Positions 8,209 to 16,561 are shown, numbered from the stretch's first letter. The stretch: 64,000 bases of DNA from Acrocarpospora catenulata (GCF_018476525.1 NZ_JAHCST010000007.1:155086-219085), one strand, 5' to 3'. Made by a program: numbers and translations. Notes: generated from the letters alone by a model not told the origin.

Positions 8209-8565
8209 TCAGCCGCCGTACCGGTCGAGCAGCGCGAGGCGGCGGCGTTCCCGCACGTCCGCACGGATCATGCTGGGATCCCAGGTCATCCCGGTGTCGT
8301 GCGTCACGGTGACCGTGCGCACACCCTCCACGGGGGCCACGAACCGTTCGATCTCGGTGGCCAGGAACCCGATCATGAGGCAGGACGGCGAGGTGAGGCG
8401 GAGCCGTACCACGACGTCGCCGTCCTGGCCGATCTCGATGTCCTCCAGCAGCCCCATCTCGTCCAGGTTCATCGGGAAGACGGAGGCGAGGCTGCAGGGG
8501 TCCTTCACGCGCGCGAGCCCGTCCCTGATCGCGCGCTCCAGCGAGCCCGCGTCCACCGCGCCCAT
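8209..8565 (-). CDS. DUF59/MIP18-family metal-sulfur cluster assembly protein
   Basis: This 118-residue protein has an N-terminal DUF59 fold: AIRDGLARVKDPC, then strands VVVRLRLTSPSC with the conserved Cys near residue 64, and MIGFLATEIERF. Family members (PaaD, SufT, MIP18) help load Fe-S or other metal cofactors onto client enzymes. The gene starts 3 bp after the amidohydrolase stop, so the two are translated together. I recall an amidohydrolase plus DUF59 pair from actinobacterial propane/acetone monooxygenase (prm/mim) clusters, where it is thought to help mature the diiron enzyme. No such enzyme is visible in this window. Confidence 0.8.
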   Translation of the reverse strand: MGAVDAGSLERAIRDGLARVKDPCSLASVFPMNLDEMGLLEDIEIGQDGDVVVRLRLTSPSCLMIGFLATEIERFVAPVEGVRTVTVTHDTGMTWDPSMIRADVRERRRLALLDRYGG

Positions 8566-8568
8566 CGC

Positions 8569-9666
8569 TCAGCCCACCACCAGGTCGGCCACCGAGGTGG
8601 TCGAGTACGGCGAGGCGTCCCGGGCCGAGGCCCCGGTGTCGAACTCGTCGCCCTTGATCCCGGCTTTGAGCGCCTCGACGTCCAGCCCGTGCGCCCGCGC
8701 GTAGTTGAGCCCGAGCATGTTGGCCTTGTCCCGGTCGGTGATCTGCGGGATCGGGCCGAACAGCCCGTAGTTCTCCAGCAGGTCCTCGGGGAAGGTGAAA
8801 TCCTCGAACATGTCCAGGCAGGGACGGGGGTGGTACTGCATGGTGCCGGTCGCCCAGTAGAGCTTCTCCATCACCGGGGCGCCGCCCACGTGCAGCAGCC
8901 CGAGCAGGATCTTGGCGAAGGTGCGCGGCTGGTTGGCCAGGATGATGTTCAGGCTCTCCATGGTCACCGTGACGTTGGTGTGCCGGGCGAGCAGCCAGGA
9001 GGTCTCCTCGGTGAAGGCCGCGCCGCCGTGCACGATCTGGAATTCCAGCTCGGGGAACGCGTCCGCCGCGCCGTCCACGTCGACCGGGTCGAAGGAGTGC
9101 TGGGTCGGGGCGGGCCCGAGCGGGATCGCCTTGTGCACCGCGACGACCTTGATGCCGAGTTCGGCGGCCCGCTCGTAGAGCGGGAAGGCGATCTTGGGGT
9201 CGTCCATCCGCCATGAGCCCGCGCGGTCGCCCACCCAGCTGGTCGGGTAGAGCTTGAGGCCGATGGGGTTGAGCAGTTCCGCCTGCCGTTCCAGGTCCTC
9301 GAACGCCTTCTTGCCCATGAGCGGGTCCACCGCCGCGTAGGACGCGATGAACCGCTGCGGATACCGCCGGAGCGCGTCCACGCCCTTCTCCACGCCGGAG
9401 AGGCCGTCCTTGTACGCGAAGATCGGTGTCGGGTGGAAGACCGCGACGTCGGTGTCGCTCTCCCGGAAGAACATGGCCGCGGTGTCGGCCATGTCCCAGT
9501 CGCGGAACGTGGCCTCGGGCGCCAGCCGGTAGCCCTCGGGAGCGGCGCTGATGACCCCGTAGATCATGTCCGTTATCGGACGGGCGTGTTTGGGGAAGGC
9601 GAAGTTGTCCTCGGTGAGGTTGAATGCGTGGGCGACCGCGTCGATTACGAATTTGCCGTTGAGCAT
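8569..9666 (-). CDS. Amidohydrolase-2 family metal-dependent hydrolase
   Basis: This 365-residue TIM-barrel protein is of the Amidohydro_2 (ACMSD-related) family. Likely metal ligands are His in VIDAVAHAFN (N-terminus), VVAVHKA and FQIVHGG. The start ATG at 9666 has GAGAGG upstream, and the longer reading frame to 9708 would cross operator C. It heads the amidohydrolase-DUF59-SDR unit. Family reactions are hydrolysis or decarboxylation of small carboxylates. In monooxygenase clusters the related protein seems to act in enzyme maturation instead, so a catalytic or a chaperone-like role are both possible. Confidence 0.85.
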   Translation of the reverse strand: MLNGKFVIDAVAHAFNLTEDNFAFPKHARPITDMIYGVISAAPEGYRLAPEATFRDWDMADTAAMFFRESDTDVAVFHPTPIFAYKDGLSGVEKGVDALRRYPQRFIASYAAVDPLMGKKAFEDLERQAELLNPIGLKLYPTSWVGDRAGSWRMDDPKIAFPLYERAAELGIKVVAVHKAIPLGPAPTQHSFDPVDVDGAADAFPELEFQIVHGGAAFTEETSWLLARHTNVTVTMESLNIILANQPRTFAKILLGLLHVGGAPVMEKLYWATGTMQYHPRPCLDMFEDFTFPEDLLENYGLFGPIPQITDRDKANMLGLNYARAHGLDVEALKAGIKGDEFDTGASARDASPYSTTSVADLVVG

Positions 9667-9703
9667 GACCGGTCCTCTCAGGGCGGAGACTGGCGATTTG
9701 CCT

Positions 9704-9748
9704 ACCAATCGATTGGTGAGGCTAGACGTCGTGTTACAGCATCGTCAA
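9704..9748 (-). promoter_or_regulatory. Proximal promoter with operator C
   Basis: The minus-strand -35 TTGACG (9743-9748) and -10 TAGCCT (9719-9724) are 18 bp apart. Directly downstream lies the perfect 14-bp palindrome ACCAATCGATTGGT (9704-9717), over the expected transcription start. The amidohydrolase ATG follows 37 bp later. This is the best-conserved copy of the island operator. Confidence 0.65.
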
Positions 9749-9832
9749 CAGTTTTCGGGGCGGACACCAGGACGATCTGGGTGCCGCCGATGATCGCGAC
9801 GCGTTCATTCCGCCGGTCTCACCATGACCCGG

Positions 9833-9861
9833 ACATTATCAGCCGAACGTTTGGTAGACAA
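9833..9861 (-). promoter_or_regulatory. Distal promoter with operator D
   Basis: The minus-strand -35 TTGTCT (9856-9861) and -10 TAATGT (9833-9838) have exact 17-bp spacing. The spacer contains ACCAAACGTTCGGC (9842-9855, minus strand), a fourth operator copy. The only gene downstream on that strand is the amidohydrolase, so this is probably a second, upstream promoter for it. The rest of the 377-bp gap from 9667 to 10043 holds no gene that I can support. Confidence 0.5.
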
Positions 9862-10043
9862 TGGCACTTCACGAACGCCCTCCACGACCGGTGCGCTGTT
9901 GGAAACAACGCAGCTCAGGGCCGGTTTCCGGGCATGCGAAAGCCGTGGTCCCGCGCACTGCGCGCGACCACGGCGTGCGAACAGCTCAGGGCGCCAGGCC
10001 ACACCCGCCGCAGATGGTCAGCACCTACGGCCACCCCGGGTGG

Positions 10044-10298
10044 TTACTTGTGGCGGAAGTAGACGAAGAGACGGCCGTGGTTCTTGGCGTCCTTGTCGAT
10101 GCGGTGGTACAGGGCCTTGATGTGCTTCTGGTCGAGGAAGCGGAGGACGCGCTTCTTGAGCTGGCCGGAGCCCTTGCCGGGGATGATCTCTACCTCGGTG
10201 GCCTTCTTCTGGATGGCCTCCTGGATGATCGCGTTGAGCGCGCGGTCGATCTGGTCGCCCTTGTTGAAGACGTCATGGAGATCGAGCTTGAGCTTCAT
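10044..10298 (-). CDS. Small Smr-domain protein
   Basis: This 84-residue protein is almost entirely one Smr (small MutS-related) domain: LDLHDVF at the N-terminus, then VEIIPGKGSGQLKKRVLRFL. These are the LDxH and the GxGxG-like nucleic-acid-binding motifs of the family. Stand-alone proteins of this size are common in actinobacteria. Smr domains bind or cleave DNA/RNA and some act on stalled ribosomes; the role of this short form is not established. I start at the ATG of MKLKLDLH (10298), because the upstream in-frame start adds only seven unconserved residues. It stands alone between the catabolic island and the peptidase gene. Confidence 0.85.
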   Translation of the reverse strand: MKLKLDLHDVFNKGDQIDRALNAIIQEAIQKKATEVEIIPGKGSGQLKKRVLRFLDQKHIKALYHRIDKDAKNHGRLFVYFRHK

Positions 10299-10613
10299 GG
10301 GCTTGAGTCTAGGAGCCAAGCCCGCCGTGCCGGAGGCGCGGTCATTGACACAGTCAAGTCCGCCGATCCGAAGGATTGGGCGATGGCACTGTCCAAAATA
10401 GGCACGGTGCCCGGCAATGCGGTATCTAGCGGCGGAAATTGTGGCTAGTTAGACTCCCTGTCAGATCGGGGGTCCCGCGTGGGACAACCGGTTGTCGTCA
10501 ACCAAACCGGGGAGGGTTGAGTCTCTTCCGCGCGCCCTCATGGCGCCTCCCGGGGGTGGCGCGACGCCTCTTGCTGTGCGGTGACGAGTCCCGCAGCCCC
10601 AAATGGAGGTGTC
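10299..10613 (+). other. Intergenic region and probable structured leader of the peptidase gene
   Basis: This 315-bp gap between divergent genes contains no convincing coding frame. Its right half is GC-rich and can fold locally, for example GTCCC-GCGT-GGGAC near 10472-10485 and GCGCC/GGCGC pairs near 10530-10560. It probably holds the promoter and 5' leader of the S8 peptidase. I could not match it to a known riboswitch. Confidence 0.4.
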
Positions 10614-13600
10614 GTGTCAAGGAAGCCACGCTTGAGGCACTTACGCCTGACCTCGACCATGGCCGTGCTCGGCCTGGTCGCGGCGGTGGTGCCGGCGGGA
10701 TCGGCGATCGCCGATCCAACCCCGTCCCCCACTCCCTCGCTGACCGCCACCGCGCTCACCAACCCGGAGCGCATGGTCGGCGCCAAGTCCACCAGCGGCC
10801 AGCTCGCCAAGAGCGATGAGGCCCTGCTCCGGTCGCAGTCCTCGGCGCCGGTGAACGTGGTGGTCAAGCTGGACTATGACTCACTGGCCGCGTACAAAGG
10901 CGACGTGGCCGGACTGCCGGGCACCAGCCCCGACGTGACCGGCAAGGCGCTCGATCTGAAGAGCACCGCAGCCAAGAACTACCTGAAGCACATCGAAGGC
11001 ATCGAGAACACCTTCCTGGGCGAGCTGTCCAAGCGCGTCTCCGGCGCCAAGGTGGGCCAGAAGCTGCGCACCGTGTACGGCGGCGTGGCGCTCACCGTGC
11101 CGGGCGACAAGGCGGCCGAACTGCTCCGGCTGCCGGGTGTGGCGGCCGTGCAGGCCGACCGCATGGAGAAGCCGCTCACCGACTCCAGCCCCGCCTTCAT
11201 CGGCGCCCCGACCGTCTACAGCAAGCTGGGCGGCGCCGCCAACTCCGGCAAGGGCGTGATCGTCGGCATCCTGGACTCCGGCGCGTGGCCGGAGCACCCG
11301 TCGTTCGCCGCGGCCGGTTCCCTCCCGGCGCCTCCGGCGAAGGCCGACGGCACCCCCAGGACCTGTAACTTCGGTGACAACCCACTCACCCCGGCCACCG
11401 ACGTGTTCGTCTGCAACAACAAGCTGATCTCCGGCCAGCCGTTCATCGACACCTACAACGCGCTGGTGGGCGGCGAGGTCTACGCCGGCAGCGCCCGCGA
11501 CTCCAACGGTCACGGCACGCACACCGCGACCACCTCGGCCGGTGCTCCGGTGGCCGACGCCAACCCGCTGGGCATCTCCCGCGGCCCCATCCAGGGCATC
11601 TCCCCCGCGTCGCACGTGGCCGTCTACAAGGTCTGCGGCGCCGAGGGCTGCTTCCAGTCCGACTCGGTGGCGGCCGTGGCGCAGGCCATCCTGGACGGCG
11701 TGCGGGTGATCAACTTCTCCATCTCGGGCGGCTCCGACCCGTACAGCGACGCGGTCGAGCTGGCCTTCCTGGACGCGTACGCGGCGGGCATCTTCGTGTC
11801 CGCCTCCGCCGGCAACTCCGGCCCGGGCGCGAGCACCACCGACCACCGCAGCCCGTGGGTGACCACGGTGGCCGCCTCCACCCAGACCCGCACCTACCAG
11901 TCCACCATCACCCTCACCGGCGGGCCCACCCTCACCGGCTCGTCGATCACCCAGGGCATCGCCTCGCCGCTGCCGGTGGTGCTGGCCTCGGCGCCGCCGT
12001 ACAGCAACGCGCTCTGCACGAACCCGGCGCCGCCCGGGCTGTTCACCGGGAAGATCGTCGCGTGTGAGCGCGGGCCCAACCGGGTGCTGAAGGGCTTCAA
12101 CGTCCGGCAGGGCGGCGCGGCCGGGCTGATCCTGTACAACTCCACGTCGCTGGACATCATGACCGACAACCACTGGTTGCCGACGGTGCACATCGACAAG
12201 CCCCAGACCGACCAGTTGCTGGCACACCTGGCCGCCAACCCGGGGAGCACGGCCAAGTTCACCCAGGGCGCCAAGGCGACCTGGCAGGGTGACGCGATCA
12301 CCACGTTCTCCTCGCGCGGCCCCGGCGGCGACTTCCTCAAGCCGGACGTGACGGCCCCCGGCCTGCACATCCTGGCCGGGCACACGCCGACGCCGGAATC
12401 CCCGCTGGAGGGCCCGCCGGGCAACCTCTACCAGGTCATCGCGGGCACCTCGATGTCCTCCCCGCATGTGGCGGGCGCGGCGGCCCTGCTGTTCGCGCTG
12501 CACCCGGACTGGACGCCGGGCCAGGTCAAGTCGGCCCTGGAGACCACGGCCACCACCAAGGTGACCAAGCAGGACCGGGTCACCCCGGCCGACCCGTTCG
12601 ACTTCGGCGGCGGCCGCATCGACCTGACCAAGGCCGGGGACGCGGCGCTGGCCCTGGACGAGACGGCGGCGAAGTTCGCGGCCTCGGCCGGGGACCCGCT
12701 GAACCGGATCGACCTCAACATCCCGTCGGTGAACGCGCCCACCATGCCGGGCCTGATCACCGCCAAGCGCAAGGTCACCAACGTGACCAACAAGACGGTG
12801 ACCTTCACCGCGACCGGCAAGACGGTGAGCGGGGCGACCATCGCGGTGCTGCCGCCGCTGTTCATCCTCCAGCCGGGCAAGTCGGCCAACCTGACCGTGG
12901 TCATCGCCGCGCCGGACGTGCCCGAGGGGCAGTACTTCGGCCAGGTGGACCTCAAGCAGGTCGGCGGGAAGACCGAGCAGCACCTGCCGGTGGCGTTCTA
13001 CCGCAAGCAGGGCGCGGTCCCGATCGAGCAGACCTGCGCGCCGACCACCATCGCGCGCAACACCGGCGAGTCCACCTGTACGGTCACCGTGCAGAACAAC
13101 ACCCTGCAGACCACCGACGTCACCGCGCTGAGCACGCTGGACAGCAAGCTCCGCCTGAACAGCGTGACCGGCGCCACCAAGGTGGGCACCCAGATCGCCA
13201 CCGTGAAGAAGACGCTGCAGGGCCGCCAGCCGGACGCCCCGGCCATCGCGCCGGGCGCGCTGTTCGGCTACATCCCGCTGGACGCCTTCGGCATCGCGAC
13301 CAACCCGGTCGGCGACGAGGAGGCGCTGAACTTCAACGTGCCGCCGTTCCAGTACGCCGGGCGCACCTACAACCGGATCGGCTTCACCTCCAACGGATAC
13401 GCGGTCGCGGGCGGCACCACCGGCCAGGCCGACATCCAGTTCACCCCGCAGTCGCTGCCCGACGTGGCCCCGCCGAACGGGGTGCTGGCCCCGTTCTGGA
13501 CGGACCTGAACGGCACCGGCGCGCCGGGCATCCAGGTCGCCACCCTCACCGACGGCGTCGCCACCTGGATCGTCGCGGAGTGGAAGCTGAACCTGTACGG

Positions 13601-13940
13601 CACCACCGACCAGAAGGTGTTCCAGCTCTGGATCGGCATCAACGGCACCGAGGACGTCACCTTCGCCTACCCGGGCCCGATCGCCTACCCGGGTGACGCC
13701 TACGGCCTGACCGTGGGCGCGGAGAACTCCGAGGGCACGGCGGGCGGCCAGATCCCGGCCGGCACCGGGCCGTCGTCGGACTACCGGATCACCAGCACGC
13801 CGGGTGCCCCCGGCGGCTCCCTGACCTACACGATGAAGGTCAAGGGCGTCACCAAGGGCGTCGGCTCGATCACCACGGCGACCGACACCGATCAGGTGAA
13901 GGGCATCACCGTGGAAGTGGACAAGATCACCGTCCAGTAG
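10614..13940 (+). CDS. Secreted S8 (subtilisin-like) serine peptidase with PA domain
   Basis: This 1108-residue exported protease starts at a GTG preceded by GGAGGT, with a short basic stretch, a hydrophobic helix and an AIAD-type cleavage region. A propeptide (I9-like, to about residue 190) precedes the catalytic domain. The triad is visible: Asp221 in GILDSG, His300 in GHGTH and Ser613 in GTSMSSPHV. A protease-associated (PA) domain is inserted between His and Ser (about residues 440-570: KIVACERG, GAAGLILYN). The C-terminal 400 residues contain a fibronectin-like segment and a beta-rich domain (NRIGFTSNGYAV) of the type found after large subtilases. It probably degrades extracellular protein. 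It is monocistronic with its own terminator. Confidence 0.93.
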   Translation: MSRKPRLRHLRLTSTMAVLGLVAAVVPAGSAIADPTPSPTPSLTATALTNPERMVGAKSTSGQLAKSDEALLRSQSSAPVNVVVKLDYDSLAAYKGDVAGLPGTSPDVTGKALDLKSTAAKNYLKHIEGIENTFLGELSKRVSGAKVGQKLRTVYGGVALTVPGDKAAELLRLPGVAAVQADRMEKPLTDSSPAFIGAPTVYSKLGGAANSGKGVIVGILDSGAWPEHPSFAAAGSLPAPPAKADGTPRTCNFGDNPLTPATDVFVCNNKLISGQPFIDTYNALVGGEVYAGSARDSNGHGTHTATTSAGAPVADANPLGISRGPIQGISPASHVAVYKVCGAEGCFQSDSVAAVAQAILDGVRVINFSISGGSDPYSDAVELAFLDAYAAGIFVSASAGNSGPGASTTDHRSPWVTTVAASTQTRTYQSTITLTGGPTLTGSSITQGIASPLPVVLASAPPYSNALCTNPAPPGLFTGKIVACERGPNRVLKGFNVRQGGAAGLILYNSTSLDIMTDNHWLPTVHIDKPQTDQLLAHLAANPGSTAKFTQGAKATWQGDAITTFSSRGPGGDFLKPDVTAPGLHILAGHTPTPESPLEGPPGNLYQVIAGTSMSSPHVAGAAALLFALHPDWTPGQVKSALETTATTKVTKQDRVTPADPFDFGGGRIDLTKAGDAALALDETAAKFAASAGDPLNRIDLNIPSVNAPTMPGLITAKRKVTNVTNKTVTFTATGKTVSGATIAVLPPLFILQPGKSANLTVVIAAPDVPEGQYFGQVDLKQVGGKTEQHLPVAFYRKQGAVPIEQTCAPTTIARNTGESTCTVTVQNNTLQTTDVTALSTLDSKLRLNSVTGATKVGTQIATVKKTLQGRQPDAPAIAPGALFGYIPLDAFGIATNPVGDEEALNFNVPPFQYAGRTYNRIGFTSNGYAVAGGTTGQADIQFTPQSLPDVAPPNGVLAPFWTDLNGTGAPGIQVATLTDGVATWIVAEWKLNLYGTTDQKVFQLWIGINGTEDVTFAYPGPIAYPGDAYGLTVGAENSEGTAGGQIPAGTGPSSDYRITSTPGAPGGSLTYTMKVKGVTKGVGSITTATDTDQVKGITVEVDKITVQ

Positions 13941-13952
13941 CGGCACACGACG

Positions 13953-13984
13953 AACGGGCCCGGCGGATCTTCGCCGGGCCCGTT
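13953..13984 (+). terminator. Terminator hairpin after the S8 peptidase
   Basis: A perfect 13-bp stem (AACGGGCCCGGCG, 13953-13965, with 13972-13984) has a 6-base loop and lies 12 bp after the peptidase stop. It can serve both the peptidase and the converging CBS-domain gene. Confidence 0.8.
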
Positions 13985-14021
13985 CCACGTCTGGTTTCCG
14001 CCGCCTGGTGCCGCCGGGGGA

Positions 14022-14450
14022 TCAGCCCCGCAGGTATCCGACCAGGTGCTCCCGCTCGCTCTCCAGCTCCTCGATGGCGCTCTTCACCACATCGCCGATG
14101 CTGACGATGCCGATGAGCCGTCCGTCCCGCACCACGGGGACGTGCCTGATCCGATGGTTGGTCATGGTCTGGCGGAGGTCCTCGACGTTCGCGTCCGGCG
14201 CGACGGTGCGCACCTCGGACGTCATGATCGCGGAAACCGGCCCACCCAGGACATCCGCACCGCGCTGGTTCAGATGTCGTACGACGTCACGTTCCGAAAC
14301 GATGCCCGCGATCGTGACTCCGTCCTCGGAGACCACCACCGCGCCGATGTTCCGCTCGGCCAGCACGCCGAGCAGTTCCGCGACCGTGGACTTCGGAGTC
14401 ACGGTCACCACACCGGTTCCCTTGCCCTGCAAGATCGTACCGATGAGCAA
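14022..14450 (-). CDS. CBS-domain pair protein
   Basis: This 142-residue protein is made of two tandem CBS motifs: VVTVTPKSTVAELLGVLAE with GIVSERDVVRHL, and VRTVAPDANVEDLRQTM with GIVSIGDVVKSAIEE. CBS pairs bind adenine nucleotides and act as energy or redox sensors. I prefer a TTG start at 14450 because AAAGGTGG lies 7 bp upstream and the protein then begins directly with the conserved domain. A longer ATG start at 14495 adds fifteen unconserved residues. It has no fused catalytic domain, so it is probably a stand-alone regulator. Partner unknown. Confidence 0.87.
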   Translation of the reverse strand: MLIGTILQGKGTGVVTVTPKSTVAELLGVLAERNIGAVVVSEDGVTIAGIVSERDVVRHLNQRGADVLGGPVSAIMTSEVRTVAPDANVEDLRQTMTNHRIRHVPVVRDGRLIGIVSIGDVVKSAIEELESEREHLVGYLRG

Positions 14451-14683
14451 TCGACACCACCTTTCTCGCCCGGGGGTTCCCTCGGGAATCCCCACACGGC
14501 GCGACAGCTAACCCGACACCGGGGTAAAACCTGTCCCAACACGGAACATCCGCCGATCACACTCCGTCAAGGTGTGTGCGTGCCCTCTTCCCCACGATTC
14601 GGTAAAGTCACCGCGAATCCCCCGCCTTCCGGCTACCGCCCGTAGTTCACTTGATCGACATATACCTTCCCTAATCTGGGGTG

Positions 14684-15322
14684 ATGCGCGCCCCTCTGGC
14701 CGTCGCCGGTTACACCGACGAGGTCCTTGACGCCGTCGGCGGCACGCTGACCGAGGTGGAGCACGAGCGTGCCGAGCGTTTCACCCGGAAACAGGACAAG
14801 CTCGACTTCATCGCGGCCCACCTCCTGGTCCGGTACTGCGCGGCCGAACTCCTTGGCGTACGGCCCTGCGTGCTGACCCTGGTGCAGCGGTGCGACCGGT
14901 GCGGGAAGGGCCACGGCCGCCCCGCCATCGCCGAGGCCCCGCAACTGTCGGTGAGCCTGGCGCACACCGCCGGGTACGTCTCGGCCGCCGCCGGGGCCGG
15001 CCGGGTCGGCGTGGACGCCGAGCACGCCACCGCCGGGCAGGCCGACGAGAACCTGGTCTCGCTGGCCCTGACCCCCACCGAGGCCGGGCTGGTCGGGCTG
15101 GACAACCGGAAGCTGATCCGCCAGTGGGTCCGCAAGGAGGCCCTGGTCAAGCGGGGTGAGCTGGCCCTGGACCGGCTGCGCGAGGTGGACCTGTCCAAGC
15201 TCCCTTTCGAGGGCCGCGCCCACCAGTGGGACGGGCGGCACCTGCTGGAGTGGACGGCCGGCACGGTGATGGCCACCGCAATCTTCGACGAGCCGGGTGA
15301 GCTGCGGTTACTCGGGGGCTGA
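14684..15322 (+). CDS. 4'-phosphopantetheinyl transferase, Sfp-type
   Basis: This 212-residue enzyme of the Sfp/AcpT superfamily transfers phosphopantetheine from CoA to carrier-protein serines. Diagnostic motifs are RVGVDAEHA (Mg-binding Asp and Glu, about residue 108) and WVRKEALVK (the W-x-x-KEA motif, about residue 147), plus SLAHTAGY. ATG at 14684 and GTG at 14681 are both possible. No polyketide or peptide synthetase is nearby, so it probably serves carrier proteins elsewhere. A MarR-type gene follows on the same strand after 46 bp. Confidence 0.88.
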   Translation: MRAPLAVAGYTDEVLDAVGGTLTEVEHERAERFTRKQDKLDFIAAHLLVRYCAAELLGVRPCVLTLVQRCDRCGKGHGRPAIAEAPQLSVSLAHTAGYVSAAAGAGRVGVDAEHATAGQADENLVSLALTPTEAGLVGLDNRKLIRQWVRKEALVKRGELALDRLREVDLSKLPFEGRAHQWDGRHLLEWTAGTVMATAIFDEPGELRLLGG

Positions 15323-15368
15323 CCCCCGTGTGCGCGCGGCGGCCGTACCTGATCTTTATGCTGGAGGG

Positions 15369-15824
15369 GTGGCAGAACCCCGCTGGCTGAGCCCCCAAGA
15401 GCAGCGTGCCTGGCGCGCCCACCTGGCGGCGCACAGGCTCCTCACCCACCGGCTCGACCGCGACCTCCAGGAACACGGGCTCTCCTTCAACGACTACGAG
15501 ATCCTGGTGAACCTGTCGGAGAGCCCGGAGCGGCGGATGCGGATGAGCGATCTGGCCGAGGCCACCATCCAGTCCCGCAGCCGCCTGTCCCACCAGATCT
15601 CCCGGATGGAGACGGCCGGCCTGGTCGTCAGGGAGAACTGCGAGGACGACCGGCGCGGCACGTTCGCGGTGCTCACCGAGCAAGGCTGGGACACCATCCA
15701 GCGGGTAGCGCCGGAGCACGTGGCCGGGGTGCGCCGCAACCTCATCGACCTGCTCAGCCCGGAGCAGGTGGCGGCGATGGAGGAGATCTACCGCCCGGTT
15801 ATCGCGCTCCTGCAGGGCAAATAG
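15369..15824 (+). CDS. MarR-family transcriptional regulator
   Basis: This 151-residue winged-helix regulator has the helix-turn-helix in MRMSDLAEATIQSRSRLSHQ (about residues 58-77), followed by ISRMETAGLVVRENC and the wing DDRRGTFAVLTEQG. The GTG start at 15369 is set by where homology begins. A TATGCT box ending about 7 bp upstream would allow a leaderless transcript, while GGAGG directly abuts the start and is too close to be ideal. A large nested inverted repeat lies just downstream (15832-15921), before the lipoprotein-efflux pair, so an autoregulatory or efflux-controlling role is possible. MarR proteins usually sense phenolic or drug-like ligands. Confidence 0.85.
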   Translation: MAEPRWLSPQEQRAWRAHLAAHRLLTHRLDRDLQEHGLSFNDYEILVNLSESPERRMRMSDLAEATIQSRSRLSHQISRMETAGLVVRENCEDDRRGTFAVLTEQGWDTIQRVAPEHVAGVRRNLIDLLSPEQVAAMEEIYRPVIALLQGK

Positions 15825-15831
15825 CGGGCAC

Positions 15832-15921
15832 TTAATGAAAAACCCGTCCCTTGACCAGCCACTTAGACGCCGACGAGAGTACTCACCGCTGTGGCTGTTC
15901 AGATCACGCCTTTTTCATTAA
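15832..15921. repeat. 90-bp nested inverted repeat, AT-rich ends
   Basis: Perfect 11-bp arms TTAATGAAAAA (15832-15842) and TTTTTCATTAA (15911-15921) bracket a 68-bp interior. A second inverted pair, AGCCAC (15857-15862) and GTGGCT (15891-15896), is nested inside. The arms are AT-rich in a very GC-rich neighbourhood. It could be a MITE-like mobile fragment, a bidirectional terminator (A-tract/T-tract) or a regulatory hairpin. No clear target-site duplication is visible. Confidence 0.6.
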
Positions 15922-15933
15922 TACCATCGCCGG

Positions 15934-16560
15934 GTGAGACGAATCCTCTGGCTGGTGATGGCCGGACTGCTGGCGGCGTGCTCCTCCAGCGCTGAGTTGC
16001 CGTCCGGGCCCGACCTGTTGAAGCGCTCGGCCGCCGCGATGGCCGCGGTCAAGACCGTCGCCTTCACGCTGGCCACCGAGGGCAGCCCGCCGGTGCCGGT
16101 GCGGCGGGCCGAGGGTGACCTGACCCGGGAGGGCGACGCCAAGGGCTCGCTGCAGATCATGATCGGCGTCCTCCAGGAGTTCGAGTTCGTGCTGGTCGGC
16201 GACGCGGTCTACCTGAAGGGCCCGACCGGGGGCTTCCAGAAGTCGATGAGCCGCGCCCAGCTGGCCGCCATCTACGACCCGGGCACCATCATCCCCGGCG
16301 TGCCCGAACTGCTGGCCGCCGCCCAGAACCCCACCGTGCAGTCGGAGGAGTCCGGCGCGTACAAGGTGAGCGTTACCCTCCCGCCGGACCAGCTGAAGAA
16401 GGTCGTGCCCGGCGTCACCGAGGGCGTGCCCGGCACGCTGCTGATCGACAAGGCCACCAGCCGCCTGAGCCGCATCGACCTGACGCTCACCGGCGGCAAG
16501 GTGACGGTCACGCTGGCCGGCTACGACGCCCCCGTCGACATCGCCCCGCCCCCGGCGTGA
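15934..16560 (+). CDS. LprG/LppX-like lipoprotein
   Basis: This 208-residue lipoprotein has signal [16 protein letters not shown] and Cys at position 16. The rest fits the LppX_LprAFG family, whose members have a half-barrel fold with a lipid cavity ([19 protein letters not shown] near the start, [17 protein letters not shown] near the end). In mycobacteria LprG carries triacylated lipids and works with the pump encoded next to it. Here the MFS gene starts one base after this stop codon, which supports the same pairing. The GTG start lies 12 bp after the inverted repeat, and TAATAC nearby may be a -10 box. Confidence 0.88.
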   Translation: MRRILWLVMAGLLAACSSSAELPSGPDLLKRSAAAMAAVKTVAFTLATEGSPPVPVRRAEGDLTREGDAKGSLQIMIGVLQEFEFVLVGDAVYLKGPTGGFQKSMSRAQLAAIYDPGTIIPGVPELLAAAQNPTVQSEESGAYKVSVTLPPDQLKKVVPGVTEGVPGTLLIDKATSRLSRIDLTLTGGKVTVTLAGYDAPVDIAPPPA

Positions 16561-16561
16561 C

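Noticed and set aside
9805..10002. A 65-codon minus-strand frame in the 9667-10043 gap
   Set aside because: No recognisable motif or ribosome site. It runs across the region of promoter D.
10881..13988. A 1035-codon minus-strand frame opposite the S8 peptidase
   Set aside because: Its sequence is Arg/Gly/Val/His-rich with no domain, and it mirrors the peptidase codon pattern exactly. It is a GC-rich antisense shadow.
14480..14540. ACAGCTAACCC sequence reminiscent of the c-di-AMP (ydaO) riboswitch 3' end
   Set aside because: The other conserved parts of the riboswitch are missing, and no downstream cell-wall hydrolase gene fits.
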